A stretch of 35,921 bases of DNA from Plicaturopsis crispa FD-325 SS-3 (lineage: Eukaryota > Basidiomycota > Agaricomycetes > Amylocorticiales > Amylocorticiaceae). Shown here in pieces: positions 11,167-22,600 of this stretch. Location: assembly GCA_000827205.1 (NCBI GenBank), contig KN832568.1:743924-779844 (forward strand), written 5' to 3'. The notes under the pieces are model-generated. The model saw only the letters and a program-made list of their open reading frames with translations, searched no databases and was not told where the DNA came from. Made by a program: the position numbers and the translations under genes. The first letter of the stretch is position 1. Each line of letters starts with the position of its first letter.

Positions 11167-11676
11167 TATACAAATGTCCGAGGCGGGGCCCAGGGGCGTG
11201 GCATGCTGCTGGTTTCCAAGAGCATGTGTACGATTAGGCTGCGAGTTGTTTAGAATATTCGACCGACCACTGACCGACCCTGCTGTATGCCTTCAAATCC
11301 AAATCGATGCAGGGACTGGCGATTGCGTGGCACACGCTGAGGTCTCCTTGTAGCGGAGCCCCGGAAGCTAGCATATGATGCATCACTTTCTGTCGCGAGC
11401 TCAAGACTCTCATCCCCGGAAAGAAACCTGAGCAAGGGTCAGTGGATTCACGAAAAAGTTCGCGATGCTGGCCTCGGACATACCCAATTACGTTCTACGC
11501 GCACATATCGCAAGTCGTCTCGCATTTCCTGGAGTTTTCAAGGTCTCAGTGGACAATGGCATCGCTAGCAGTGCTCAAGAGTCAAGACATCCACTCTAAA
11601 CTCCGTAACCAGGATCGGAGGAGGAGCACATTGCCCACGCGACGCGGACGCGCGGACGTGCCACATGGCTGCAGTC

Positions 11677-12562
11677 CGAAAATAACCCGCAGATCTCGTC
11701 TTTATCTCGTTCGTCTTCCAGCTGCAGTCAACATGTCTTCAAATCCCTTTCGCGCCAGGTTACTGCAGAGCCTACGACGCGCTCTCGATGGCGGTAGCGA
11801 CGCTGAGCCCGCAGCTGAAGCTCGTCCGAGTTTCGCGGAGAGTGCCCATGTCAGCATTGTTGAACGCTTACATCCAGCAACTATCCAGGACCGTGCGTCG
11901 ACATCCCAGCTTTCCTATAGCTCATGGATGCCTGCCTCCTTCGTAGAACGAGCCATCGAAGTGCTGGAACACTGTGAGTGGCACATTCTGCTCATTTTCG
12001 GTCCAGCCTTTGGATGTACCTCGCTCGCTGCCGCCCGGCGCCTCTGGCATCGGATGCCTTGTTCATGACGCATAGTCGCTGTCCCGGGGTCTCCTCCGGG
12101 GACGAGTAGCATGCGTCTCAACTATCGATATAAACGGCAACGACAAGCTCCTGGCCATGCGCTTCCGCGTTGAAACGGGGCGTGTCCACCGCGTCAGCGT
12201 GCTCTTCTCCTCGTCGCCGTTTGTCCCCAAATCCTTGCTTTAGTTTCTCGTTCTACTCATATCCGGTCACCCGCACGCCAGCTGCACTTGATGTCTCCCC
12301 GGCTCCATCGCGAGACTCGCCTCAAAATCCGAAGCACGGTCGCTACCAGGCCATTCCCTGTGTGGCCTATGTGCTTCGGATACCTAGAGTCAACGTTGAA
12401 TGGCGCCGGTTTGATATGAAGCACTAGCTGTACTTACAACCGCACCACGAGTCCACGATATATCCTTTATATGTTCCTTTACTCCGTTTGCACTTTTCTC
12501 CACCTACCGGTGTGTGTGCTAATCCCCTTGCACCTGCATCGGTATCGCTATTTCATATGCAT
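11677..12562 (+). repeat. Unclassified dispersed repeat, copy A
   Basis: About 890 bp matching 30,042-30,955 in opposite orientation along its whole length, with many substitutions and small indels. Shared landmarks are an ATG at 11,733 followed by codons for MSSNP, the peptides TIQDRA, SSWMP/SSRMP and SFVER, GACGCATAGT, and a late stretch ending TGGCGCCGG then GATATGAAGCAC. A 208-codon open frame (11,442-12,068) overlaps the first half, but in copy B the corresponding frame is only partly open, so it may be a decayed gene or part of a transposable element. No terminal repeats, reverse transcriptase or transposase were seen. It sits between the two secreted-protein genes. Confidence 0.75.
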
Positions 12563-13211
12563 TTACAACCATCGGTTCAACGAGATACTGTCCGAGGCAT
12601 AGATGTCCTCTAGCTTCACTCGGTTGCGGCGGTATGCCTGTGACCCCGTAGCTGGCTCGACTCGTCCACGACGCATTTGAATGCGTGTGTGCATATTCAT
12701 CTCTCGTGGTCGATACGCCATGTTCCTACCTCATCCCCCCCTCTCGATGATGCGTCTGTCGAGATTGAAGTGGGAACGCCGCTCAATATCTCTCTGCATC
12801 CGGTCATTGACGAAGCGTGTCTTCCCTCGATACTCTCCAGACTTTTACACCGTCGTCCTCGACAGTTGAACGCTATTTACGAGCAGTGCGCCGTGCTTGA
12901 ATGACCGACGAGCGAAAATGACTACTCTCTGATCCTTGCTTTTTTCGCGCACTGGCACTCACTCGGTTTTCGTATCTGTCGTACGACCGGTGCCGGCGAG
13001 CACTCAGCACTTTCCTCGAGAAGGGGACCGTATTCAGTGCGTGTGGTGGTCGTGCGTAATCACATACCCACCGTGTATCACCTTTCAAGCTTCAAGTCAT
13101 ACTTATGCTCTGCGCAGTGCCATGCTCTTCACAATCAGGTTGATTTCACCGATGTCCGCATATCAGAGCATCATCTACACATAGCAGAGCATTCCTGCTC
13201 CTCCCCATCCT
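12563..13211. other. Spacer between repeat A and secreted-protein copy 2
   Basis: Contains a 75-codon plus-strand frame at 12,677-12,904 (pieces DDASVEIEVGTPLNISLHP, SRLLHRRPRQLNAIYEQC) with no recognised family and no supporting splice structure. Otherwise only the 3' flank of the minus-strand gene that follows. Confidence 0.35.
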
Positions 13212-14186
13212 TCAGTCCGGGCAGTACTGCAACTCAGCCGAGTACGAAATGCTGGTGGTTGGGGCTGTAAAGCACAGTATAAGCCATCGCATCCACGCCC
13301 TCCCTCTCGTGAATAATGCAAGCGGTACGCACCATTTCCCGACCCAACGGCCGCGCTGAACGGCTCCGCATCATTGATGTATATCGTCATGCCTGACGCG
13401 TCGTGCCCGGCGACGCTCACGGTGATGTTCGCGGGCCGCGTGACTGTGAGCCCGACGCTGTTCGTCCCGTTCTTCGTCGTCGTCGTGCCGTTCGCGAGCG
13501 TCGCCTCGATCGAGAACGAGAGGTCGCCGTCACACTCCGAGTTCAGTACCGAAAAGGAGACGCTGTCGATCGGGATGGGGTTGTAGTCCGTGAAGTTGCT
13601 CTGCGCGTGCATCGTCAGCTTCCGAAGAAATCGCAGACGAGGATGATGTGTAGGGAGAGTGCAGGGGGGACTTACCCAGGAGTCGCGTTTACTCTTCTTG
13701 CCGCTGCTGAGCGCGCTCGCGTTGAACGTCGTGGAGATCGTCACCGAGGTGTCCACGCCGCCGGTTACGTCGCCGGCGTCGCCCTCGTTGTACTGGACCT
13801 GCACGATCTTCGCGCCCGTCCCGTCGTACTTGACGATCGAGGCCGAGGAGTCGTCGCCCGCGAGCCGGAAGCCCGCCTTGTCTGCGCCGCTCAGGGGGAG
13901 CTCCCACCCGTTCAGGTCGGTGTCGTACGTCGTCCACCCCGACGCGCCGTTCTCGTAGATCTCGTACGCGCCGCTGGCGTTCTAAGGACCGGGTATTCGT
14001 GTTAGTAGGCACGGGTGGCTGGTGAGATTGGCTGCTTACCTCTCTGGGGCTGGGCACATTCCACTGACCCGTGAGGAAGGGCGTGATGATGGACCGTTTG
14101 GCAGGAGGAGCTTGCACCGTGGGGGATGGCCCCGGAACGGCGGCGGCGGACGCGACGAAGGCCAAGGAGGCTAGAATGACTAGCAT
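13212..14186 (-). CDS. Small secreted protein with dibasic sites, copy 2
   Basis: Paralogue of the gene at 10,195-11,098. Exons: 14186-14040, 13981-13676, 13600-13333 and 13264-13212, giving 257 residues. Exons 3 and 4 (268 and 53 nt) have exactly the same lengths and phases as in copy 1. The signal peptide is MLVILASLAFVASAAA. A Pro-rich stretch ending APPAKR (a second possible Kex2 site) follows before FLTGQWNVPSPRE. Conserved pieces are LSGADKAGFRLAGDD, ASIVKYDGTGAKIVQVQYNE, SKRDSW (146-151, KR at the exon 2/3 junction), NSECDGDL, TRPANITVSVAGHDASG, INDAEPFSA and a terminal YCPD. Two cysteines remain in the mature second half. The function is unknown; an extracellular or wall-associated role is inferred from the signal peptide and glycosylation sites. 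An alternative reading through the last intron gives a longer tail without the conserved C-P-D and is rejected. Confidence 0.84.
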
Positions 14187-14245
14187 GATGGACAAGCGAA
14201 GGGGTTGATCACGGTGGGGGGAAAAACAGATGGAGGTAATTCGCT

Positions 14246-14253
14246 TTCTTAAG
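14246..14253 (-). promoter_or_regulatory. CTTAAGAA box before secreted-protein copy 2
   Basis: TTCTTAAG (plus strand) begins 60 nt upstream of the ATG, the same octamer at the same distance as in copy 1. The leader between box and ATG is also alike in the two genes (a GATCAC followed by a purine-rich AAAA stretch). Confidence 0.5.
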
Positions 14254-15041
14254 TGCGTGTACGCTGGGGGCGCATGCGGGCACTATCGAGTAGCATATGC
14301 GCAATCCTGCTACGAACTCGTGCGCTGCTCACCGTCGGCAGCCGTCCACAGCTGAGAGCACACGATAAAAGCTCTCATGCAGATGCCGCGGACTTGTAGG
14401 CCCATTGAATCGCATCAATTATCATCGCGCAGTATATGCCGGGGCTGTGCAGGCCTACGTAGTCTTCGTCGCCCGAAAGCATCGAAGAACGTTGAAAGTT
14501 GAGACGTTGAAGGCTGGCAGACGAGAATGCAGGATCGGAGGCCCACCGACCGGACGTCAATGAGACTGGCCGTGCCCGTGAACGTTGCTCAGCTATAGCT
14601 GAGTTGTCGTAAACATTTCGAGGCAGGGCGAGTCGAATGGATCGCTTTCGCGTTCTTTCTCGACGAAGGATGCCGTGGACTCTTTGCACATGGTTCTTCC
14701 GACTTCGAGCTCCACAACCAGGGAAAATCGAGCAGATGAACGGGCAGGCCATGAAGCCAGCCGGCCGTCGAGACAAAAGGGCTGGCTGCCAGGGGTCGAA
14801 AAGCGAACGATAGACTGAGGATACACTTTATTATTTGTATATGCGAGAAAAAATACATATGGTGATTACGGGCATACCTAATGCTTCGACACGATACACT
14901 GAGTAAGCTGAACAACAGAAAAAGACACTAAACAGCGGAAGGAAAGATGCAAAACGAGCAAGCGAACAGTGACAACAAATTTTGAGAACGAAAACAGGAC
15001 CCACGAAACGTTGCTGATACTCCAGGTATCATCCTGCTAGG
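14254..15041. other. Intergenic DNA, no supported gene
   Basis: Upstream flank of secreted-protein copy 2 and downstream flank of the GATA-like gene. AT-rich sequence near 14,820-14,990 is suitable for the latter's 3' end. A 133-codon minus-strand frame (14,375-14,776) shows no domain. Confidence 0.45.
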
Positions 15042-17333
15042 CTAAGCGGTAGCAGCGTCGACGGCTTCCAGCAGCGCGGCATCTTCGCCATCCCCGGATT
15101 TGTCAGAATCCTTTCCGTTCCTTACCTCGCTCTCAGCCTCAGCATCGGCATCGGCGTCACCGTCGGCGTCGGCGTCAGCGTCTGCATCAGCGTCTTGCTC
15201 GCTATCGACAGGGACGACCTCTCGATGCGCTGGGGAGGCCTTATGTCGAGCTGGGGGCGCGTCCATTTCTACATCTAACGTTGCGATGGCTGGTGGCGGT
15301 GACGAGTTGATGAGCTGGGTTCCACCGGGACCGATACGAGGACTGTGATGGACGGGCATTGTGTCCGTGCGATGGATGGATCGGTCAGGGGGTTGTCGGG
15401 ACACATGTGAGATAAGTTGAGAAGACGACATTTGGCCAGGAATGAGCTGTTGCATGCTACCGTCCAACGTGCCGCGACGTTCAACGCGCTTCATTTTTTT
15501 GCGGCACCTGAGATAAACGAGGATGTTAGCTGGCGCCCTATAATGGCAACGAGAAACGTGTAGAGGAAGATGACGGCACGATGCAGTGATGGAGAGGAGG
15601 CACGGACGAACGGTTCGACTTACCGATCACACACTGTACCAGGGCCCAGCGGTCCTGGACCCCACTTCTCGACGCATTTACCTTCCTTATAACGCCCAGC
15701 GAGCCCGCACTGTCGACAGAGGCGTTGCCCGGCTTCATTAGTCGCTGGGTATGTTTTTTGTGGCTGCGAGGGAACCTGCGGCGGTACAACGGCGGCACGC
15801 GGCGCGCTCGAGCTCGATGTTACCGGGATCGACGTTGTCGAAGACGGAGCGGCTATATCATCATGGTAAGCCAGCGTTGTTACGATAGTATGGTAGAACT
15901 ATGCTTACCGAGAGACGAGGAGCTCCCGCCGCCAGGGTTATACTTGCTTTTTTTGATGGGTGCGCCGGTCACAGGCGGAGCGAAGACGTGTGTCTGGTAG
16001 GTCACTATCCCACCACCAACATCGCCTTGCTGCGAGCGTCTGTCCGTCGCGGCTTCGAGGATGACATCGTCGATATTACTCGATCCGACGCTTCTAGAGC
16101 TCGACACGGAACGACTCCTGCTGCGACTCCCAGCACGGCGCTTTCGACCTCTTCCCCTCGGCACTTCATGTCGGATGCTTCCTTGCGACTGACGGAGAGG
16201 CGATTGTCTAGAATGTGGGTGTTGATGAAGAAGCGATGCGGACGAGGACGAAGATGGTGGGCGGGTGAATGCTGACTGATAGGGCTGAGGTTGCGATGCG
16301 TGGTGTGAGAGTGGACGATGCTGATACTGATGCTGGTAATCTACCTCGGAATCGTGTTCCCGAGCATAGATCTGCGCACGATCGTCCTGAATACGATATT
16401 TATGAACGAGATCCTATGAAAGCAGGATAGACAGGGCTCACCGGATCGTGTCGAGAGCTCCTGGCTTTCTTGGCCGGAGGGAGTTCTTCATTGCCACGTA
16501 ACCGCGAGTGCTCGTCGCCAGAGCCTCTGATGATTATTTGCGAAGATTCATCGCTGCTCCTTCGAATACGTGGGGGTGGCGGCAGTGGTAACGTGTTCAG
16601 TGTACGCGGAGGAGGCGGCATCACGCGTTGCGTGGCATGTTGCGCATGTGTAGGTGCGGACGCAGGAAACGAGGAATAGGTCGCAGAAGGTTGCAAGGTA
16701 GTAGTGGTGAAGCTCGCATTAGATGGAGCGGGAGGGTGGGGAGAAGGGATGAGGGGGATAGGGGAGAGTACAAGGTGCCCACCACCTTCCTGTACAATGC
16801 GACCAAAGTTCGTACGCGCATCCGCGGCGCGGATATCAATAACCTAGCAAAGGAAATGCATTGTTAGCAAGACCGATCTCGGTGGGTAGAACCGCGTAAA
16901 CAGGCTATATGTTCGCAGGAAAGGGAAAGCGATGCAGCGGGTATTGTCCCGCCGAATGGGTAAATATGCGGGAGTAGAAAGAGCACGATTTTCTCGGAGA
17001 GCTCACCTGAAGATAGCGCTCTAGCTCAGCCCAGCTCTCCATTATAATCCTCCTCCTCCCATTAGCTTCGTCCCGGGCGCGATCGGCCATCTCCACCCTA
17101 GTCTCTGCTTCCATCGCGAGCCTAGCCGATTCTTCTGCGCTGTGGTTGTTAGCGGTGAGGGCAGCGACGAGACGTTCAGCCTTTTCTGCGCGGCGGTGAG
17201 CTCCCGCGAGCTCGTTTTTGATCGTTTCCAGGTCCGTGTACGCCGTGCTCAACATCGCCGCGAGCTCCGCGTTCGATTTCGGGGAGCGCGCGTCCCCATT
17301 CGAGATTCGATGAGGACGAGGGGATGCAGACAT
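15042..17333 (-). CDS. GATA-like zinc-finger protein with coiled coil
   Basis: Five minus-strand exons, 17333-17007, 16843-16442, 16413-15909, 15852-15624 and 15507-15042, join to 642 residues. Residues 20-109 are Ala/Glu/Lys/Arg-rich and heptad-like (NAELAAMLSTAYTDLETIKN onward), a likely coiled coil for dimerisation. Residues 110-450 are disordered: Pro/Ser-rich with PAKKARS, RGRGRKRRAG and PIKKSKYN basic patches that look like nuclear signals. The zinc finger spans 457-489: CRQCGLAGRYKEGKC (C457, C460) and CDRCRKKMKR (C486, C489), a C-x2-C-x25-C-x2-C pattern. The loop is longer than the 17-20 residues of classical GATA fingers and has an extra Cys at 471. Similar fingers are annotated GATA-type in basidiomycetes. 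The tail carries an Asp-Ala repeat. Probably a nuclear regulator; DNA binding is not shown by sequence alone. Confidence 0.85.
15136..15200 (-). repeat. GCGTCG-type hexanucleotide repeat coding Asp-Ala
   Basis: Imperfect six-base repeats (GCATCGGC, GCGTCGGC, GCGTCAGC variants) in the last exon of the GATA-like gene encode an acidic run of alternating Asp and Ala with a few Gly and Glu. Such tracts change length readily and could act as an acidic, activation-like region; that role is inference. Confidence 0.8.
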
Positions 17334-20300
17334 TGTGGCTGTACAAAGTGGAAGAATCGTGGTATGAAGTGCGGATGCATGGCAGTCGTGAGCGCGAGTT
17401 CATAAAGGCGGGCCTGGCGCCCTCCCGTCTTCCCCGGTCCTGCCTAACCCGGCCAATCGGTCCTCTTTCGGATTAGCTGCAGGCGGTCACGCGGAGTGCG
17501 TACGGCAGCGAGCGGACCCCGGCCGTCGTCGTGAACAACGTGTAAGCGGCGTGGGGCTTCCCGACTCAGTATACCGGTGCCTATCCACTCCCGGCGCTTG
17601 TGCCTTCGGCATCTGCGCTGCCTGTCCTTTGCCCGTAAGCGGATCTCTTGTACAGCCCATAGCCCATGTCTTACCGAGAGTTTTGCCTATAGATGTTCTG
17701 TCGCACGCATGCCGACTCGTTGCCACGAATCCATCACGACTGTACAGCCCGCCAATCCGCATCGACGGGGTGGCCGGGGTCTTCCCGCCCGCAGCGCTAT
17801 CCGGTCTCCACGCTTATTTCCGAGCGCGCCTCGTGTTCGCTGGCTCAACCAGTGGGCGTAGTATTTCGTCCGTGACATGCCTCGTTGTTGTTCAATTATG
17901 GGTTTGTTCGTGTGTGAGGGTTCACCGCGATTGCGTTGAACGGGACCGATGAACCTTGCTGCTACATGCCGTGTGCGCTCTGCACGCCATATTTCTGCAC
18001 TAAGTCCGAGGGAGACTGACTCCACCGAAGGTTACCCTGCAAACTTCAAAGTAAGCATAGTAGACTTCGTCACGCGTACAAAGACCTACCCCAGATGTGT
18101 GCGGAATGCATGTCTGACAGGTCGAAAGCCGCGCGTTTGCATCGAATCAGCAGCCCCGAATGGTGGAACCCATCACCCTCAAGATTTGGGGAACGTCTCG
18201 AAAAGTGGGCTACGGCGCATCCTGGGTGTATTCTTGGGCGTTAAGGTTCACGAAACGCGAACGCGAGGGAAACACACGCTCACCTGCGGGTCGAATGGAG
18301 ACGCACCAAGGCGCAACATTAGACATGCCCATTCGTGCTGGAGCGTTAAGCACTCGCATCAGAACGAATCCACAGAATGCACAAAGATGAGAAGAGGCAA
18401 ACGAACGACGTACACACTTCGGCCGTGGCGGTGACTTATCCCGAGAAGGGACCGGGGTCAACGGGCCTTCCGAGTGTCGGTAGCCATCGCCGGGCATGGT
18501 AAATGAGCAAACTTTCTTATTTCTTGGGCGTGACGCTGGCTCCCGCAGTTTTTTGTTTCAGAATGAGCGTGCCGAATATCAACGACACATACCCGACGCA
18601 CCTATATTAAATTCATTATTGCGAGGATGTTAAATTGTCGAAGACGAAAACGCAAATACCACGAGGCACGAATTCTCATTGAGCTCCGGTGGGGGCCGTG
18701 AGATGGTTTACATCGCTAGGGCGAAACCTCAGCTCGTGCGAAGGTGTAGGAGCGAGAATGGTGACGATTCGGGAAGCCGAGAACGTCGGTCCGACATGAG
18801 ACTCCGGAAGAGGATCATCTAAACATATGCGGCAGGGTTGGTAGGGTCTCATGAAGCGAATGGGATAGCGTTGTCGCGAAAGTACAATGCCGCTAGCGTT
18901 CGCCGTGGGTTCGAAGTATCCGGCCGCAGTGGCAAGGGTCCCTCGCTGCGGTGTACACACAGGCTGCCCGTCTACTGGCCGAGTCGAGGCAAGGGCGAAT
19001 GTCCTCGAGCTTGCGTGCACCGCTAGCCCGTCCTAGAAAAAGAAGTCGGAGAAGTTCGTCGCCACGGCGCGTGCATACAAACGCTCGGCCCTAAAAGGGA
19101 AAATGCCTCGAGGACGAGGCTCGGAAAGGATCAAACGAAGATAATTAAAAGGGACGCACTTTTCGTCGTACACGCTATCGGGCATATCGATTATATCAAT
19201 CACGGAGGCTGCCCGAACGCGTCGCTAGCATCTGCACGAATGCGCAGAACGCAGATTGAGCGGAAGATGGGTTCCACGTAATCCAACTTCTTGCTGAGCA
19301 GTGAGAGGGGTTCATGTGATCGATACGTGGATTCATTTTTTTGAGACGGTCAGTTCACGCTGAGCTGCAGGAATTGAACGCCTCATACCTGAATTAGACA
19401 CGTAACCGACGTGTATCGAATTTAAGACGTACGTGCGTGACACTAGTTCAGAAATATTGTGGTCGCAAGGATCTCCGTAATCGTCCGTGAGCGTCATTCA
19501 GAAAGGATACAGTGTACACGCTTTCGTCGAGGAAAGTAGAGCGGGAAAGCCTCCATGATGGGGTGCGACATGTGGGCCGCATCCGTGGGATCAGCGTGCA
19601 CAAGTCGAGAGGCAAGCTGACCTGGACGAGAAAAGTCTCAAGCGTACGGTCTCCGTCGGATATCGATCAGATGGTCAGCAGACATGCTAACGGCGAGCAG
19701 GTGAGGCGCTGTGAAGCTGACGAATATTGCCGCGCAGAGAAGCAATGTCCAGACAACATCTTGCGAACGACACAAATATTGGGTCGCCTCGCTGTAAACG
19801 CACAAAGGATGGTCGTTCAATGTGCTAAGGGACTACACAATGCGTATGCCCGTGCTCCCCTGACAGAACGATCGCAGTCAGGAAACTTCGGAAAATCTCG
19901 GATAAGAAAGGATTGCACTGCCGACTCACATTATCTATCTATGTCCACCATCATCTCGAAAAGCAGAAAAATTAGGAAGATTGAGGCCACGCACGGCCCA
20001 ATTGCAGCACGACTGTGCGTCTCTGTCTTCAGGTTGCCGTCGAAGAAAGAGCGAGTCGGCTGGTCCGTCATCTTGGAAGTCACGGCGATATGCTCATCAC
20101 GCTCGAGAGCAAGGTACGGAGGCTCATCAAGCATGGTCAGGAATCCCCGTGTGCGCATTGGCACATCGTTTTTGCCAGGCACATTCCTCAGAGACGGCTA
20201 GCTGACATAGCGGCACAATGACACGCAATCCACGCGCGGAAGGCAGTCAATCTATCTATAAAGGGGTACAGAATCAATAGACGCGCCGAAAAGCCGCAGT

Positions 20301-21479
20301 TTGTTAAAAACGCACCGTTGGAACGTTTCCTGAGTCCCTCGCGCGTTCGCTGGCCCCTCCGCGCGGATTCGCGCGCAGTCCTGCCCCGACAAGCGAGCCC
20401 TCGACATCAGGGCCTTGAGATCGTCTTCAGGTACGCATCTCTGTTTCTTGGGTCATGGGTCGTTCTCCGTTTGAGGACTCGCGCGTTAACGAACGGCATG
20501 GGCGAGCGCGTGCACGATGCATGTTGAAGTCGACGTGTTTTCCTTTTCATTCGAACCGAGGTCCAGCATTCGAGATGTGACGATACAGAGTGAACTCGTT
20601 GCTATGGTCAAGGAAGAGCAGATAGGAAACCGTAGAGAATAGCGATGAATCGTTGACTTCGACTGCGCGAGATCACTGAATGTTTGACGTTGAGGCGGAG
20701 GAAAAGACAGCATCCAATTTCGGCGACCACTAGGGTTGCCATTTCGGGAACAACTCCGACGCGGCACCGCGGCACCGCCGCCGCTTTCAACAACATTCAC
20801 TTTACATTGAACGAGGCTTGCCAACAGTCGGGACTTTGTGTATTGACCATCTCTTCTATTCGCAGAGCTGTGAAGACAGTACGTGAGGCAAGTGGTACGC
20901 ATAGTATCGCACGCTGATTTCTTCCCCGTCCATGCACCGGTCTTGCTAGTGCATCGGAATCCAAGTTCGCCGCTATCCAGCGAGGCTGAACTCGAGGTTC
21001 GTCCGTATATGAGCTCAATTTTGCGCAGAGATCACCATGATACGAGAGGGCTGACATACATGCTGCTCAGGCAACTTAGACATGTCGTCGCAGCCCGTGC
21101 GACCATCACAACGAAGGCCGAAGCCTGAGGCACCTAATCCACGCGCTGGACGGACATTCGACAATTTCTGTATGTCACGGGGATCGAATTCATAACGATC
21201 ACAGTGCACTATGCAGGCTGCATTCATATGGGGAGAGATGAGCTCGTGAGTCCCCTTCGTCTGAATCCTCATGATCGGAGAGTCGAGCCCTTTGCATGCC
21301 TTGCATACCGAAGTTAATCCGGGCGGAGGCACAGTGACAAAGTCGGGAGGCGATCAACGGAGTCTCACACCGCGTCGAAATCAGCCTTATAAGTCTTAGC
21401 AACGGGTTCCTTTATTTCTTTTTACAGTGCGAGCGTAGTGCAGGCGGGATTGGACTTAGAGCAAAGGGCCTCATTCGTG
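17334..21479. other. Gene-poor tract, no supported gene
   Basis: Over 4 kb with only unsupported open frames. The longest are 161 codons at 17,949-18,434 (plus), 229 codons at 19,512-20,201 (plus) and 114 codons at 18,676-19,020 (minus). None has a recognisable domain, a signal peptide with a matching body, or a frame-consistent exon chain. The first few hundred bases should be the promoter of the GATA-like gene; CCAAT occurs at about 17,451. The stretch 19,980-20,220 reads as a charged, helix-like peptide (VAVEERASRLVRHL, LESKVRRLIKHGQ) that might be a lone exon. Confidence 0.4.
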
Positions 21480-22600
21480 CCGAGGCTACGCGTTCCGGAC
21501 TATGGCATACACATCACATGGCCATGTCGGGTTGAGAGCCTCTGCAAGTGACGAGACACAAATCGTATTTCTCGACCACGACACGCCTTATATATCGTGT
21601 ATGTAAGAGGCGAGTAGCGTAACTCTGCCTATGCACTTCTCGCGTTCGTCGCCAGACCGCAGTAGATTGTCCATGCATTCTGGCCCGGTGAGTCGTCTAT
21701 TCACTCACTAGATGGTGATTACCGATCCTCGATTTACAGGCTACGCGTTAGGGGCAAATACATTCATACCACACCGCCATGTCGGCGCGCAAATGGCATG
21801 TGTCTAGCCGGAATGCGCGTTCTGAATCATGCATGCAGGAGGCGAGTGCTCCGTACACTCCTCTCATGCCCATAGTTGCTCACTTGTCCGCCTGGCCTCT
21901 ACAATCGTATCCTCTTATCCTCCGCTTTCGCGCCCTGTACCTGCGTGGCGCAGGCCTGGGCTGGACACGTACTAGGCTGACTTCGCAGAACTACCGCTTC
22001 TTGTGGTTTATGCACGGCGATCTCTCGCCTGGCGACATCCTCCTCGATGGCGACTATGCTATGCCACCGGATCGTCCAAGCATCATATCCCGGTGAGTCG
22101 TCTACCACTAACTCTTATGACGTCGATTGACTTTGATCCTCAACCTAAAGGCTACGCGAAACGGGCGATGACTTACATACCTTCGCTCTGTCGGTACGAG
22201 ACCCGTCCAAAATGTAAGAGTCGATGCAAAACACCTCAGGGGATGTTCCGGGACGCAAATTGCGGCTCCCCCCACCCACGACGCGCGTTTATGGATAAGA
22301 CGAGTGCTCCTTCCACTTCCCTATACTTTCTCCCGTGTTTATATTAGCTCCCCCGCTAGGATTCACGATCGTATAGGCGTCTCCTCCGCCGTCGCACGCC
22401 GTACTTATTATCGTTGTGGAATCCGCTGTAAGTGACGGGATACATATCATAATTTTCTACCCGCAACACGCATTCGACATCATGTATGTTGGAGGCAAGT
22501 TCTCCGTACACTCCTCCAGCGTATCTAGCTCATTATTTCGTCAGAAATATACGTTCTTATAAGCGGCAATCTCTCCGCTTTCGCGCCCCGTAACTATCGG
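21480..22600 (+). repeat. Decayed array of exon/intron-like modules
   Basis: Several segments recur in order. CCCGGTGAGTCGTCT is at 21,684-21,698 and 22,089-22,103 (405 bp apart), each followed about 50-60 bp later by AG-GCTACGCG (21,739 and 22,150), so an apparent GT-AG intron is duplicated with its flanks. GGAGGCRAGTKCTCCGTACACTCCT occurs near 21,838 and 22,490, with weaker versions near 21,605 and 22,295. CAAGTGACGAGACAC near 21,546 matches GTAAGTGACGGGATAC near 22,430, and CTCCGCTTTCGCGCCC recurs near 21,919 and 22,576. This is best explained by ancient duplications of a small intron-bearing gene, now worn. The encoded pieces (for example GYALGANTFIP and GYAKRAMTYIP) are not a family I recognise. 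Confidence 0.6.

Noticed and set aside
18900-18945. GGTTCGAAGTATCC resembling a tRNA B box
   Set aside because: The flanking bases do not form a T-arm stem, and no A box or acceptor stem was found at the right distance.
19340-19400. Minus-strand GTTCAATTCC resembling a tRNA B box
   Set aside because: The stem bases do not pair and there is no following T-run on that strand.
19512-20201. 229-codon plus-strand open frame in the gene-poor tract
   Set aside because: The composition is basic and unstructured and no family is recognised; other frames are also open for long stretches.
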